64,000 nt of DNA, from positions 30,821,232-30,885,231 of the forward strand of contig ML661885.1 of the NCBI GenBank assembly GCA_007570785.1. Direction: 5' to 3'. Source of the stretch: Antilocapra americana. Its lineage: Eukaryota; Chordata; Mammalia; Artiodactyla; Antilocapridae. Of this stretch, positions 36,672 through 48,432 are shown piece by piece; the stretch's first letter is position 1; each line of letters begins with the position of its first letter. The translations under genes and the position numbers were made by a program. The notes beneath the pieces are model-generated. The model saw only the letters and a list, made by a program, of their open reading frames with translations, had not been told where the DNA came from and did not search any database.

Positions 36672-36831
36672 AACAAGTCAATCTTCTTAATTATAAAAAA
36701 CACATGCACACACACTCAAAAAAGTCAGCTAGTTATTGTTTGTGGGTATGTATGAAGGTATGTGTGTGTTAAACTTACTTTCTGGGTGTTTGTGTTTATA
36801 ATTGTATATAAATATCTACATATGTTTTTGC

Positions 36832-37348
36832 ATTAGTTATCTATTGATTCTGTAACAGATAACCACACATTTTGAATTAAATAAATGAAATTGTATTATT
36901 ATATGGTTTAGCAAGTAAGGAGTCTAAACTGGGTCAGCAAGGAGTCTAAACTGGGTTTCTTAGAGCCTCAGCCTTCATGAGGCTCTACGAGAGAATCCAA
37001 CCTATTTACTTGCCTTTTCCAGCTTTTAGAAGCTGCCTACATTTCTTGGGTCAGAGCTCTGCATCACTTTGGCTTCTGTTTCTATCATTATATCTTCTTT
37101 CCCACTGCTTCCATTGTTACATCACTTCAAATTCCAACCCTCCTGACTATATCTTGTAAGAATGCTTTTAATTATATTTAGTCTGCTTGGAAAATTCAGG
37201 GTAATCCCCCTTTTCAAGTTCATTAACTTAATCACGTCTGCATTTTTTTGTTTGTTTCTTTTCGCCTAGTAGGAAAGATATTCACAGGTTCTGGGATTCA
37301 GACTTGGCTACATTTGTGGGGGGAGTGAAAATTATTCAGCCTACCACA
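36832..37348 (-). mobile_element. MLT1-type LTR, near full length
   Basis: Reverse MLT1 order from 'cattagttatctattg' at the left to 'atattcacaggttctggg' and 'attattcagcctaccaca' at the right. Length about 517 bp fits the family. It contains a 21-24 bp tandem duplication ('aaggagtctaaactgggt' twice, 36918-36956). Confidence 0.62.
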
Positions 37349-38489
37349 ATTTTGAAAGAAAAGAAAATAATTTAAATTTTAAATAAAAATTGCAAATACT
37401 ATACTGTATCAATCCATCAATAAAGAGATATTTTATAATAACATTCAGGATATGAATGTATAATAATGCAATATTATAGATGAAGATCCTTAGAACACCT
37501 TCTCACTTCCATTCCCCTGTCCTTCTTTCCAGTCATTTCCCAACTGAATTTTACAAGTAAACTTCTAGTTTATAATTAATGGACCTTTTTAACATAGTCT
37601 TTAATTTTTGATATTTAATTTTTATTTGACTGTAATAAAGTGTAAAGCTAACTTGGAGGGTATCTAGCAAAAATTAATTATTTATTTTTTACTGTAATTG
37701 AAATTCAGTTATTTTTTCCTTTAATGATATAACATTAAGTTAATATTATATTGGTATGTGTGAATATAAAAAGAAGTAAAATACTAAATACTGAAATATT
37801 AAAACATTTTTAAATTAAAAAATTGTCTGGAGCAGCAAGATATTTAAAACAGTTCTCCACAATCTCTCTATTTGATATTTAGATTTTGCATAATAAAATT
37901 ATGAGTCATTATTCTAATTTAAGATTTTAACTGTCTTTTGAAAGGTAAATGTTTTATGTTGATAGATATTACAGATGATATATTATAATGTTATTATTTT
38001 GATTTAAAGTTAACTATCTCCTTATATCTCTTTATAGTTTATGTTATGGTTTGTTTTTTAGTTACATTTTTCTCCTTTATTTTCTTCCAAGTTAATATGA
38101 AACACATTTTTATCATTTTCCAATATGGCATTTAAATATTCATCTGATATTTCAATTGCACTGCATCAAAATAGTACTTTACCATTGGATATATTAATGT
38201 AATAACAATCCATAAAAAAATCTTTTTGTCCCTTCATTTTGAAGTAATTTTCCTCCTTGAAAGATGTCTTATTGTTTTATTTTGCTTTTGTGTAACATAA
38301 TTAAATATTAATAGATTTTAGAGAACCATTGGTTGCATATGAAGATAACTAAATAATAAGTAAAATAATAGAGAAATACATTTAACATAATTCAAGAAAA
38401 CCCATGGACTGAATCTATATATTAAAATACCATACTGTGACCCAGAAAAATGGATAAGTGATTTATATACAGCAATATGCTATTAAATT
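37349..38489. other. Unassigned AT-rich DNA
   Basis: Extremely AT-rich; nothing recognised. Confidence 0.45.
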
Positions 38490-38653
38490 TAGGCAACAGA
38501 ATAAAAGAGGAGGCTGAAGAATGGGGCAAAATATATACAAACCAGATATCTGATAAGGAATTATCATCTAAAATACATAAGGTATTACTATAGCTCAATG
38601 GCTAAAAACAACACAGCAATAAAACAGAAAAATGATTTAAAAAAATGAGCTAA
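38490..38653 (+). mobile_element. Old L1 ORF2, left half (split by a younger L1)
   Basis: 'aagaatggggcaaaatatat' and 'gatatctgataaggaattat' mark old L1 ORF2 sequence. It breaks at 38653 and resumes at 40090 at the corresponding next position. Confidence 0.8.
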
Positions 38654-40089
38654 CAGAGATAAATCCATGCACCTATGAACACCTTATCTTTGACAAAGGA
38701 GGCAAGAATATACAATGGAGAAAACACAATCTCTTTAACAAATGGTGCTGGGAAAACTGGACAGCCACTTGTAAAAGAATTAAACTAGAACACTTTCTAA
38801 CACCATATACAAAAATAAACTCAAAATGGATCAAAGATCTAAACATAAGACCAGAAACAATGAAACTCCTAGAGGAAAACATAGGCAAAACACTCTCCGA
38901 CATAAACCAAAGCGGGATCCTCTATGACCCATCTCCCAGAATATTGGAAATAAAAGCACGAATAAACAAATGGGACCTAATTAAAATTAAAAGCTTCTGC
39001 ACAACAAAGGAAACTAAAAGCAAGGTGAAAAGGCAGTCTTCAGAATGGGAGAAAATAATAGCCAGTGAAGCAACGGACAAACAATTAATCTCAAAAATAT
39101 ACAAGCAACTCCTGCAGCTCCATTCCAGAAAAATAAACAACCCAATCAAAAAGTGGGCCAAAGAACTAAACAGACATTTCTCCAAAAAAGGCATACAAAT
39201 GGCTAACAAACACATGAAAAGATGCTCTACATCACTGATTATCAGAAATGCAACTCAAAACCACAATGAGGTACCACTGTACACCAGTCAGAATGGCTGC
39301 CATCCAAAAGTCTACAAGCAATAAATGCTGGAGAGGTTGTGGAGAAAAGGAAACCCTCTTACACTGTTGGTGGGAATGCAAACTAGTACAGCCGCTATGG
39401 AGAACAGTGTGGAGATTCCTTAAAAAACTGTAAATAGACCTGCCATATGACTCAGCAATCCCACTGCTGGGCATACACACCAAGGAAGCCAGAATTGAAA
39501 GAGACACGGGTACCCCATTGTTCATCGCCGCATTGTTTACAATAGCCAGGACATGGAAGCAACCTAGATGTCCATCTACAGACGAATGGATAAGAAAGCT
39601 GTGGTACATATACACAATGGAATATTACTCAGCCATTAAAAAGAATACATTTGAATCAGTTCTACTCAGGTGGACGAAACTGGAGCCTATTACACGAGTG
39701 AAGTAAGCCAGATGGAAAACCAACAATACAGTATACTAATGTATATATATGGAATTTAGAAAGATGGTAGCAATAACCCTGTATGCAAGACAGCAAAAGA
39801 GATACAGATGTATAGAACAGTCTTTTGGACTCTATGGGAGAGGGCAAGGGTAGGATAATATGGGAGAATGGCATTGAAACATGTAAATTATCATATGTGA
39901 AATTAATCGTCAGCCCAGGTTTGATGCTTGATACAGGGTACTCAGGGCGGTTGCACCGGGATGACCCAGAGAGATGGAATCGGGTGGGAAGGGGGTTCTG
40001 GAAGGGGAATGCGTGTATAGCCATGGCAGATTCATGTCAATGTATGGCAAAACCAACACAATAATGTAAAGAAAAATAAATAAATAAAT
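38654..40089 (+). mobile_element. Younger ruminant L1, 3' 1.4 kb, nested in an older L1
   Basis: ORF2 C-terminal third, 3' UTR ('gcagattcatgtcaatgtat') and a (AAAT)n tail at about 40073-40092. A target duplication 'aaatg(a/g)gctaa' lies at 38643-38653 and 40090-40100 with one mismatch. 5'-truncated. Confidence 0.93.
38700..39706 (+). pseudogene. L1 ORF2 C-terminal fragment
   Basis: The frame reads [16 protein letters not shown] (38860) to [12 protein letters not shown], shifts frame at about 39245, continues as [14 protein letters not shown] to a stop at 39431-39433, and resumes after that stop as [16 protein letters not shown] to 39706, where another small deletion ends it. This is the zinc-knuckle/C-terminal part of ORF2p; endonuclease and RT are absent. 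Few lesions, so comparatively recent. Confidence 0.9.
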
Positions 40090-40565
40090 AAATGGGCTAA
40101 GACTTTGAACAGACATTTTTCTAGAGAAGACATAAAATTGCCAACATGTATATAAAAATATGCTCAGTATCACTAATTATGATGGAAATGTGAATGAAAT
40201 GTTACCTCATATGTGTTAGGATGATTATTATCAAAACAATGTTGTTAATTGTTTAATGTTGTTAATGGTGGGGAGAAATTGGAACACTCTACATTGTTGT
40301 TGGGAATGTAAAATGATACAGCCTATAAGGAAAGTAGTATAAAGTTTCCTCAGAAAACTAAAAATAGAACTGTCATGTGATTCAGCATTTAGATAAATAT
40401 CTATGGAAATGGAAAGCTGTTATTCAGTGAGTATAAAGTTTTAGTTATAAAAGATGAGAAAGTTCTAGAGATCCTCTGTACAATGTGATGCTTATATTTA
40501 ACAATACATACAAAAATTTATTAAGAGGGTAAAGCTCATGTTATGAGCTTTTTACCACAACAGAA
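40090..40565 (+). mobile_element. Old L1 ORF2/3' UTR, right half
   Basis: Resumes the old L1 at 'aaatgggctaagactttgaa', continues through 'tgttgggaatgtaaaatgat' and 'cctcagaaaactaaaaatag', then 3' UTR-like 'aaaagatgagaaagttctag' and 'gagctttttaccacaacag'. An internal deletion lies near 40420. Confidence 0.8.
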
Positions 40566-40774
40566 AGTGTTGTTTATCTTAAGTGTTGTATCAGTGAAAC
40601 ATTTTGATTGACATACAGAATATAATGTAAAATAGAAATATCTTCAACCTCATTATCATTTCCATAATTACTATGATTAGGACTTCAAAAATAAAATACC
40701 AAGTGCATAGTTCAGTAAGGATAAGTGATTTTATATATCAGAGAAGTTGTAATAGGTTGAGGTTTACACTGTCT

Positions 40775-40985
40775 GGCTTCACTGGTGGCTCAGATGGTAC
40801 AGAATCCACCTGTATTGTGGGAGACCTAGATTTGATCACTGGGTTGGAAAGATTCCCTGGAGGAGGGCATGGCAGCCCACTCCAGTATTCTTGCCTCGAG
40901 AATTTCCATGAACAGAGGAGCCTGGTGGTCTACAGTCCATGGGTTGCAAAGATTCAGACAACTGAGTGACTAAGCACACAGCACA
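40775..40985 (+). mobile_element. Bov-tA SINE with target duplication
   Basis: Head 'ggcttcactggtggctcag', body 'ccagtattcttgcctcgag', tail 'ctgagtgactaagcacac'. Exact 11-bp duplication 'ttacactgtct' at 40764-40774 and 40986-40996. Confidence 0.94.
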
Positions 40986-40996
40986 TTACACTGTCT

Positions 40997-42502
40997 ATAT
41001 TTTTTCTAATTTTTTTGTAACACATAAACATTTTGTAAACCTTCATGTTATAGTATCGTGAATTACAAACTAGTACAGAGGGAAAAAAAAGTTAATTTCA
41101 TCTACAAAAAAATGATAGAAATTTGATTTGAAAGCACTGAATTATGATGTTAAAAATAAGCAGTCAAATATAAAATTATTATCAGAAGATTATCATTTTA
41201 ATATGAAATTTCACCTAAATATACCTACTTGATATTTGTATTTGGAAAATAAAATACAGGTTTCCCTCATACTCTGAAAGTAGAGCATTCTTATGAAACC
41301 TTTTGTAAGCTAAAATGGCATAAGGAAAAAGCAGATACCTTAGGATGCATCTTGCTAATGAATGCACAAATAAATCAAGGTAAAACACAGATGTGTTTTT
41401 AATAAGTAATAGTTTTTAAATTTAGATCTTGGGAATAAGACCAATTTATATTAACTAGAAAGTGTTCTCTGATTCTTCAAATCACAAGATGTAGCAGAAT
41501 CCTGTTATCTATTAAGCTCCAATTACAGTTTAAAACATCACACTTATTTGAGTTTACCACTGGTACCTACGAAAGTCTGGAGAAAAATGCCACTCTGACA
41601 AAGGAGAAAGAAGGATTTCCTTTCTAATTTCAGGTCCTTAGTTTTAATTAAATATCCATACTTTTCACTATGTACTTCATTAATAACATTTAATTCAATT
41701 TTACTTTTTGTCTAAATTCTTGGCATCTACTCTAATATTTCTTTGCATTACATCTCCAAATGCATGTGGTGATTGATGCCTGGTGATAGAATTTGGAATT
41801 AAGTCCACATATTTAGGTAGCTATTGGGTAAGCAAAAGTGCTTCTTCATTTGAAAACAGACCCCTCTTTACAGCCCAATGAATATTGGTGAATTTCATGG
41901 ATGTAGTTGTGTCTGTTTGGCTTAATAGGTAATTTCTTCAAATGAAGCATGTAGAAAAAAAGAAATTAATAAGATTATGTATCTGTGAAATATGATGACC
42001 TTGATTAAATGTGACAGGCATCTTAAGAATATATGCATGGATCGTGGGTTACCCCAATGATTTCCAAATTGCTGCAAATTCTAATGGAGCTCCATTATTT
42101 TAATAGAAGAAATGTGATTACAAATGTGAAATTGGAGATCTCCAAATGTATTACACAAGTGAAGGATTGCTTAAGCTGCTGCTTTATTGAATATATAGTA
42201 TATTATTTGTGCATATTAAAAGATAATAAGCAAACCTGCCCTCATAGCTAAAAATAAACTGAAGAAAAAGATGTCATTATTTTTACTTTTCCAACAATTA
42301 TGCTGATTCCTCTATACATATACATGCATTCTTGAGATTATTATATTTTCAAAAAATGTATAGAGCATGAGAGACACCTACTGGTTTTTATAAACTTGAA
42401 TACTTTAAGCAAGTGTAAAATTCTGTTCAGTTAACAGCTGTTATAGTTACTTCATGTTTTTATTTGTCATGCATTTAAAAATATTTTAGTAGACTTTTCA
42501 GA
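40997..42502. other. Unassigned AT-rich DNA
   Basis: No recognised gene or repeat. The 72-codon frame at 42033-42251 has no family features. Confidence 0.45.
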
Positions 42503-43490
42503 GCAATTTTCTCTTTTTAAAATAAGTTTATTAAGATATAATTCACTCATCATACAACTAATTGATTTAATTTATGCAATTAAATTAAACTGTGCAAGCA
42601 TCATCACAATTGATTTCAGAACATTCTCACCATATCCAAAAGAAACCTCGTATTCCTTAACCATCACATCCTAATCCTCCCAAACCTATATAATTGCAGA
42701 TCTGTCTGTACTTTCTGTCTATGTAGCTTTCCTTTCTTTGGACAAATGGATTCGTGCAACATTTGGTCATTTCTGTGTATCTTGTTTCACTTAGCGTAAT
42801 GACTTTCGGTAGAACAGTTTTCGGTTCCCAACAAAATACCTATACACCCTCCGCGTCCCTCTCTTACAACCTTCCCTGCTATCTTACATCCCCTACTCAA
42901 GATGTACATTTGTTACAATTGATTAATGTAGACACATCATTATCACACAAAGTCCATAGTTTCCATTTGGGCCCTCTCTTGTTGGTGGTCATTCTATGGC
43001 TTTTGACAAATTTGTTGTGTCATAGATCCATCATTGCTACTGCTGCTAAGTCACTTCAGTCATGTCCAACTCTGTGCGACCCCATGTACAGCAGCCCAGC
43101 AGACTCCTCCGACCCTGTGATTCTCCAGGCAAGAACAGTGGAGTGGGTTGCCATTTCCTTCTCCAATGCATGCATGCATGCTCATTCGCTTCAGTCGTGT
43201 CCAACTCTGTGTGACCCCATGGACAGCAGCCCACCAGTCTCCTCTGGCCACGGTGTTCCCCAGGCAAGAATACTGGAGTGGGTTGCCGTTTCCTTCTCCA
43301 ATCCATCATTATACATACAGAATAATTTCACTACCATAAAAATCCTCTGTGCTTTGGCTGTTTATCCCTCCCTCCTCTGGCAACCTCTCATCTTTTTTAC
43401 TGTTTCCATAGTTTCGCCTTTTCCAGAATATTATGCACTTGGAAACATGTGTAATGTAGCCTTTTCAGATTGGCTCGCTATGTATTTTTT
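42503..43490 (-). mobile_element. Old L1 3' UTR region, split by BOV-A2
   Basis: Reverse old-L1 3' UTR: 'ttattaagatataattcact', 'catcatcacaattgatttca', 'actttctgtctatgtagctt', then 'cacatcattatcacacaaag', and after the SINE 'aaaatcctctgtgctttggc' and 'ccttttcagattggctcgct'. The 247-codon + frame at 42754-43497 crosses L1 and SINE and is not a gene. Confidence 0.82.
43036..43300 (-). mobile_element. BOV-A2 dimeric SINE with target duplication
   Basis: Two BovA units in tandem on the minus strand, joined by a 'gcatgcatgcatgc' linker at about 43168-43181, with the (CTG) side at the left. The exact 10-bp duplication 'atccatcatt' lies at 43026-43035 and 43301-43310; removing the SINE restores continuous L1 sequence. 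Confidence 0.95.
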
Positions 43491-43740
43491 ACATTAAAGA
43501 TATAATACTTCACTTGATCAAGATGTGCCTAGCATTGTTTGTTTATGGTTTTCTGCCCGTGTCCCCCATGAAGTTTCCAGTTTTCAGCACTTTATCATTA
43601 TTGTGTTCAGCTCCAGATTGATACAAGTATTGATGTAAGGTTTAAGTTTAAGGTGTTCTACCATGTTGCACCTAAATTGTCAAAAGTATGATGGAATAGA
43701 GCTAGATGTTTCAGATGTTAGTAGTTTAAGGAAAGCCTAA

Positions 43741-43956
43741 AAGTGAAAATGAAACCGTTAGTCACTCAGTTGTGTCCAACTCTTCACGACCCCATGGCTG
43801 GGCCCACCAGGCTCCTTTGTCCATTAAATTCTCCAGACAAGAATACTGGAGTGGGTTGCCATTCCCTTCTCCCGGGGCTCTTTTTGACCCAAGGATTGAA
43901 CCTGGGGCTTTTGCATTGCAGGCAGTTTCTTTACTATCTGAGCCACCAGGGAAGCT
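43741..43956 (-). mobile_element. Bov-tA SINE
   Basis: Reverse Bov-tA from 'gtcactcagttgtgtccaac' to 'ctgagccaccagggaagc'. An A-run of 16 follows at 43981-43996, slightly beyond the head. Confidence 0.93.
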
Positions 43957-44287
43957 TAATGTTTAAGATGCAAACAAATTAAAAAAAAAAAAAAAAGCTA
44001 CTTACACCTGTAGAATAAACCCTTAAAATTTCAATTTTTTGCATAATAACTTTAATCTCAGTCCATTTTATGTTCCCACTTAATGATGTTCCATAATCTT
44101 GGCCTTTGTTATCTTTTCTCTGTACCCTTTGCTCTCTGCTCTTACTGTATTCAAAATGAGACACCTGTTTCCTTTTTCAAAATTAACCAATTTTCTATCT
44201 TACACAGTATTACCAAAATAGTTAATGAAATTTTACTCTAGGTTTACTTCAACCCGCTAATAGTAACTGAAATGTTGAATTCAGAAA

Positions 44288-44385
44288 AATTCTGGAAGGG
44301 GAACATATGTATACCCATGGTGGATTCATGTCAATGTATGGCAAAACCAACACAATAAAGAAAATTTTAAAAAAAGTAAAGAAAA
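44288..44385 (+). mobile_element. Ruminant L1 3' terminus, under 100 bp
   Basis: 'ttctggaaggggaacata', 'ggattcatgtcaatgtatgg' and 'caaaaccaacacaataaaga' match the last part of the L1 at about 39993-40075. Strongly 5'-truncated, with an A-rich tail. Confidence 0.88.
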
Positions 44386-45830
44386 ACTCTGTATTGTTTA
44401 GGATAATAATAATTGCTTAAGTTTCTAAATATATAATGTCTCTGAAACTGGTGGAAGATTCCTTATAATTAACCTACCTTTTAAAATGAGTTTTACCTCT
44501 CATCTTTTGTTCATAACCCATGTTATTTAAGTCTAGTGGATCCACTGTATTAACGTTAAAAAACCTCAAGCCATCAAATGGGAGAGAACATGGAGGAGAT
44601 CCATTAGATTTTTATGAACCAATTTCGGATGTGGTCATAACATTTCTTCTCACACCTCATCATTGCAAGACCTCAATTGTAAAGCAGACCTGGAATAGTA
44701 GTCTAAGGAAAAATGGAAAAGTTTGTTGACCAGTTAGCTGATCACTGTCAGATTAAATGTGAGATATGTCAGAGATCTTTGTGATGTATTAGTAAAGAAC
44801 CTTCTGGCCTGGGTTACTTGCACAGTCCAGGGTCATGCTTATCTTATGGTCATAATTAATAGTCCCACTTTCTAAAATCTCTTGATATCTATGGTAAATT
44901 ATACAGTGATTTTATGTATTATATACATTCTCCATGGAGAATATCTGTCCAAACCCTTCCCTGAGTCTTTATTATACAACTCTATTCTATTTTAAATCAT
45001 ATATTTTAGAAATTTGTCTCCTCCATTCTTTCCTTATTGACTATCATACTTCAGTAGACTTTCTGTCTTGTTCTAAATACAATATTTATAATTCTGTCAC
45101 CCCATCAGGATATCATTTGGATTTCCCTTGCTTTGTTGCCAGATTTTCATTTGTGTAGATGGTAAACAATGCTTCTTACTTTTTTGTAGTTACCCTTAAG
45201 TTCTTTATAAATAGGACCTCTGGCCATGACTGAATGAAACAGTGCTTTAAGTGAACACCAGTGATTTCCAGTGACCAAGATGAATGATCATTTAATGATT
45301 TTATTTTTTATCAATCTGCATAACATTTGGCGTTATTGATTCTTCGCTCTGCTTTGAAATCTCCTCCTTCCTCCAATAATTTTAAGCTCTTTTGGCCTTG
45401 TACCTACTTTTCTACCTGCTTTTCTCTTTCTTTTTTAAATTCTGGTTTTGGATATTTTCTCAAGTTTAGCCACATCTTTTCTTTGTTTAGAAATACTTTT
45501 GTTCTTGCTTCTGTCCTGAGAAGTAAAATTTGTTGTTCCTCTGAGGATCTATTGTAAAAACAAATCTGTAAGTCCTTTGTCCTCTGATGTTGTATAGAGG
45601 TTCTGCAATCTGACAACCCCTTGTGCATAGGTATTAGGATTTTCTCTCTAAGAAACATTGGCAGCAATGGCTGATTATGCAAATACAGACCCAAATGAAG
45701 CAAATCAATAGTCCTCCAAGGGAAAATAAACAAAAAAGCAAAGTTGACAACAGTAACAAGATAAATTTTAAGAAATAGGATTATAAGACATTAAAATGAG
45801 CATAATTAATACAATCAGAAAGAAGTATCT
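44386..45830. other. Unassigned DNA
   Basis: Nothing recognised. The 109-codon minus frame at 45404-45733 has no family features. Confidence 0.4.
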
Positions 45831-46137
45831 GTGAAAGTCACTCAGTCCTGTCTGACTCTTTGCAACCCCATGGGCTATAGTCCATGGAATTCTCCAGGCC
45901 AGAATTCTGGAGTGGATAGCCTTTCCCTTCTCCAGGGGATATTTCCAATCCACAGAGCGAACCCAGATCTCCCTCTTTGCAGGTGGATTCTTTACCAGCT
46001 AAGCCACTAGGGAAGCCCAAGAATACCGGAGTGGGTAGCCTATCCCTTCTCCATCAGATCTTCCTGACCCAGGAATCGAACCAGGGTCTCCTGCATTGCA
46101 AATAGATTCTTTGCCAACTGAGTTATCAGGAAAGCCC
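45831..46137 (-). mobile_element. Bov-tA-type SINE with two tandem tRNA-like heads
   Basis: From the left: BovA body and a first reversed head ending 'gccactagggaagccc' (about 46018), followed directly by a second 'agaataccggagtgggtagc' body scrap and a second head ending 'ttatcaggaaagcccc'. The unit is about 307 bp. This longer arrangement is a Bov-tA variant I believe recurs in ruminants. Confidence 0.85.
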
Positions 46138-47321
46138 CCAGAGAAATAAGGTGATACCTTATTCTAGAAACAAGAATAATCACTTTTTAAAAAAGAGCTG
46201 TTTTAACTCCTAACAAGGAAACATACTCGTTCAGCTGTTTTCCCAGGTGACTGAGAGGAAGACAACCTATTTCTTTTTCTAGGATGTCTTTCATTCATCC
46301 ATGCTAATTATTTTAGAATGGTGACTGCATTCTTTGTAATCTGTGTTAGTGGGAAGCTCTAAAATTCATCTCCTGAGGTATTAGGGTGACACTTATGTTT
46401 GCTTCTTTTTTTGTCTTGCTGATTTACTTTCCCCTCTTTTTCCTTCTGGACTTGAAGTATTTCACCCTAACCTCTACTGGCTGCCATTTTCAAATCATCT
46501 TTGAAAAACAAGCTTAAAATTATGCAGATACTGAAGAGAAGAGCAACATAAAACAAAGATAAATAGGCAAACAAGAACGTAAAACAAACTATGAAGAAGA
46601 AATGGGAACTTGGAGGCATGATTATGCCAGTTGCTATTCCTCAAAGTTGGTAGTATCTTACCTGTATCAGAAATGGAAACAACACTTGTTACAATAGATC
46701 TTAGAATGGATACAGATGAAAAATAAGCTATTTAAGTAGCAGATGGACCCTAGGAGTTCTCCCAGAACATAGCACAGATATATGGGGATTTCAAAGAGAT
46801 TTATCTTTTTAATAAAGTGAAAAAATATTAGTTTTCTATATATTATTTGTTATATTAGTAAGAATTGAGGAAAGTTATAATTATGCTGCTATATTATATA
46901 TACTAAACTTAGTCTTTTTATTTTAAATCATATTTTTTAAGCAAACATAATGTTTTAGAAGTAATTTACCATTAACATAAAAGATCCAAAGTCCACCAAA
47001 ACAATTTGTGGAAAAATAATTGTCTTCAAAGGCCTTGGTGTTTTTATTTTATGACTCATATTGAGTTGGCTTTATTCATTTTATTTTTCTGAGAAAAAGA
47101 GTTATTTGACTTGAATTTAATATAGAATTGAGTAAATATTCTTTCTCATCTTTGTTTGGAATTATGTAACATGTGTCATCCCTAACAGTGTATACTAGAA
47201 TTTCTTGTGCTTTTTATTTTTACTTAAAACAAATCAGACATTTTTCAGTTTCATCTTTATACCAAATAAGATATTTGAAAAATTCACTTTTCTTATTTAC
47301 AAATTTCTATCTTGATTTTCT
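46138..47321. other. Unassigned AT-rich DNA
   Basis: Nothing recognised. Confidence 0.45.
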
Positions 47322-47449
47322 GGAGAAGGAAATAGCAACCCACTCCAGTATTCTTGCCTGGAAAATTCCATGGACAGAGGAGGCTGGTGGACTATAGTCC
47401 ATGGGGTCGCAGAGAGTAGGACATGACTTAGCAACTAAACCACTACCAC
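47322..47449 (+). mobile_element. BOV-A monomer SINE
   Basis: 'ggagaaggaaatagcaaccc', 'attcttgcctggaaaattcc' and 'gacatgacttagcaactaaa': one BovA unit with no tRNA head. Confidence 0.9.
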
Positions 47450-47515
47450 TTGCACAATATTATTATCATATGTCAATAAAATTAATCTATCCCAAGGTCA
47501 ATAAATATGTTGATG

Positions 47516-47715
47516 CATGCATTCTGCTCTCTCGTGGCCAACTGTGACCCTATGGACTGTAGCCTGCCAGGCTCCTCTGTTGATGGGTTTATCTAGCAAG
47601 AATACTTGAGCAGGTTGCCATTACCTTCTCTAGGGGAGCTTCCTGATTCAGGGATAGAATCTGCATCTCTCGCATTAGCAGACAGATTCTCTGCCACTGA
47701 GCCACTTGGGAAGCC
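47516..47715 (-). mobile_element. Bov-tA SINE with target duplication
   Basis: Reverse Bov-tA ending 'gagccacttgggaagcc'. Exact 13-bp duplication 'aaatatgttgatg' at 47503-47515 and 47716-47728. Confidence 0.95.
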
Positions 47716-47786
47716 AAATATGTTGATGTTCTCACTCAAAAATATCTTTAAAATAAATCCCCTTAAATATATTTTTGGTTGCATAC

Positions 47787-47912
47787 ATGTTCATTTGCTC
47801 AGTCATGTCCAACTCTTTGTGACTTTGTGGACTCTAGCTCTCCAGATTCCTCTGTCCATGGGATTTTCCTGGCAAGACTACTGGAGTGGGTTGCCATTTC
47901 CTTCTCCAGGAA
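47787..47912 (-). mobile_element. BOV-A monomer SINE
   Basis: 'tgctcagtcatgtccaactc' to 'gggttgccatttccttctcc': one BovA unit in reverse. Third SINE within 600 bp. Confidence 0.88.
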
Positions 47913-48212
47913 ATCCCCCCACAAATTTCTGTGTTTTATTTTTCATTATGTATAAAACTTAATAGATTTTTGTATTCATGTTTAAACTGAGCCAAATAAA
48001 AGTTATATCTAAGGAGGTTTTTACTAGTAGATCTTCACTTGTGCAGTGCAATTTATATTAGTTTAGAATTGACCTGCAACTTTTGAATGTATATAAATGT
48101 ATTTTGAATGTTTGTAAATATCTTACAAACTAGCAAAGTAATGCTCAAAATTCTCTGAGTAAGGCTTCAACAGTATGTGAACCAAGAACATCCAGATGTC
48201 CAAGCTGGATTT

Positions 48213-48420
48213 GGACTTCCCTGATAGCTCAGTTGTTAAAGAATCTTCCTGCAGTGCGGGAGAACAAAGTTGGATACCTGGGGTTGGGAAGATTCCCTTG
48301 GAGAAGGAAATGGCAACCCACTCCAGTATTCTTGCCTGGAAAACACTATGGACAGAGGAACCTGGTGGGTTGCAGTCCATGGGGTCATAAGAATTGGATA
48401 TGACTTAGCAATGAAACCAG
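48213..48420 (+). mobile_element. Bov-tA SINE nested in BovB
   Basis: Head 'gacttccctgatagctcag', body 'actccagtattcttgcctgg'. 12-bp duplication 'caa(g/c)ctggattt' at 48201-48212 and 48421-48432, one mismatch. Removing it rejoins the BovB frame region. Confidence 0.94.
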
Positions 48421-48432
48421 CAACCTGGATTT

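Noticed and set aside
36403..36681. Overlapping frames on both strands
   Set aside because: Produced by the polypyrimidine tract, giving Ser/Pro/Phe or Arg/Gly/Glu runs.
42754..43497. 247-codon plus-strand open frame
   Set aside because: It crosses an old L1 3' UTR in reverse and a BOV-A2 SINE in reverse; no host protein features.
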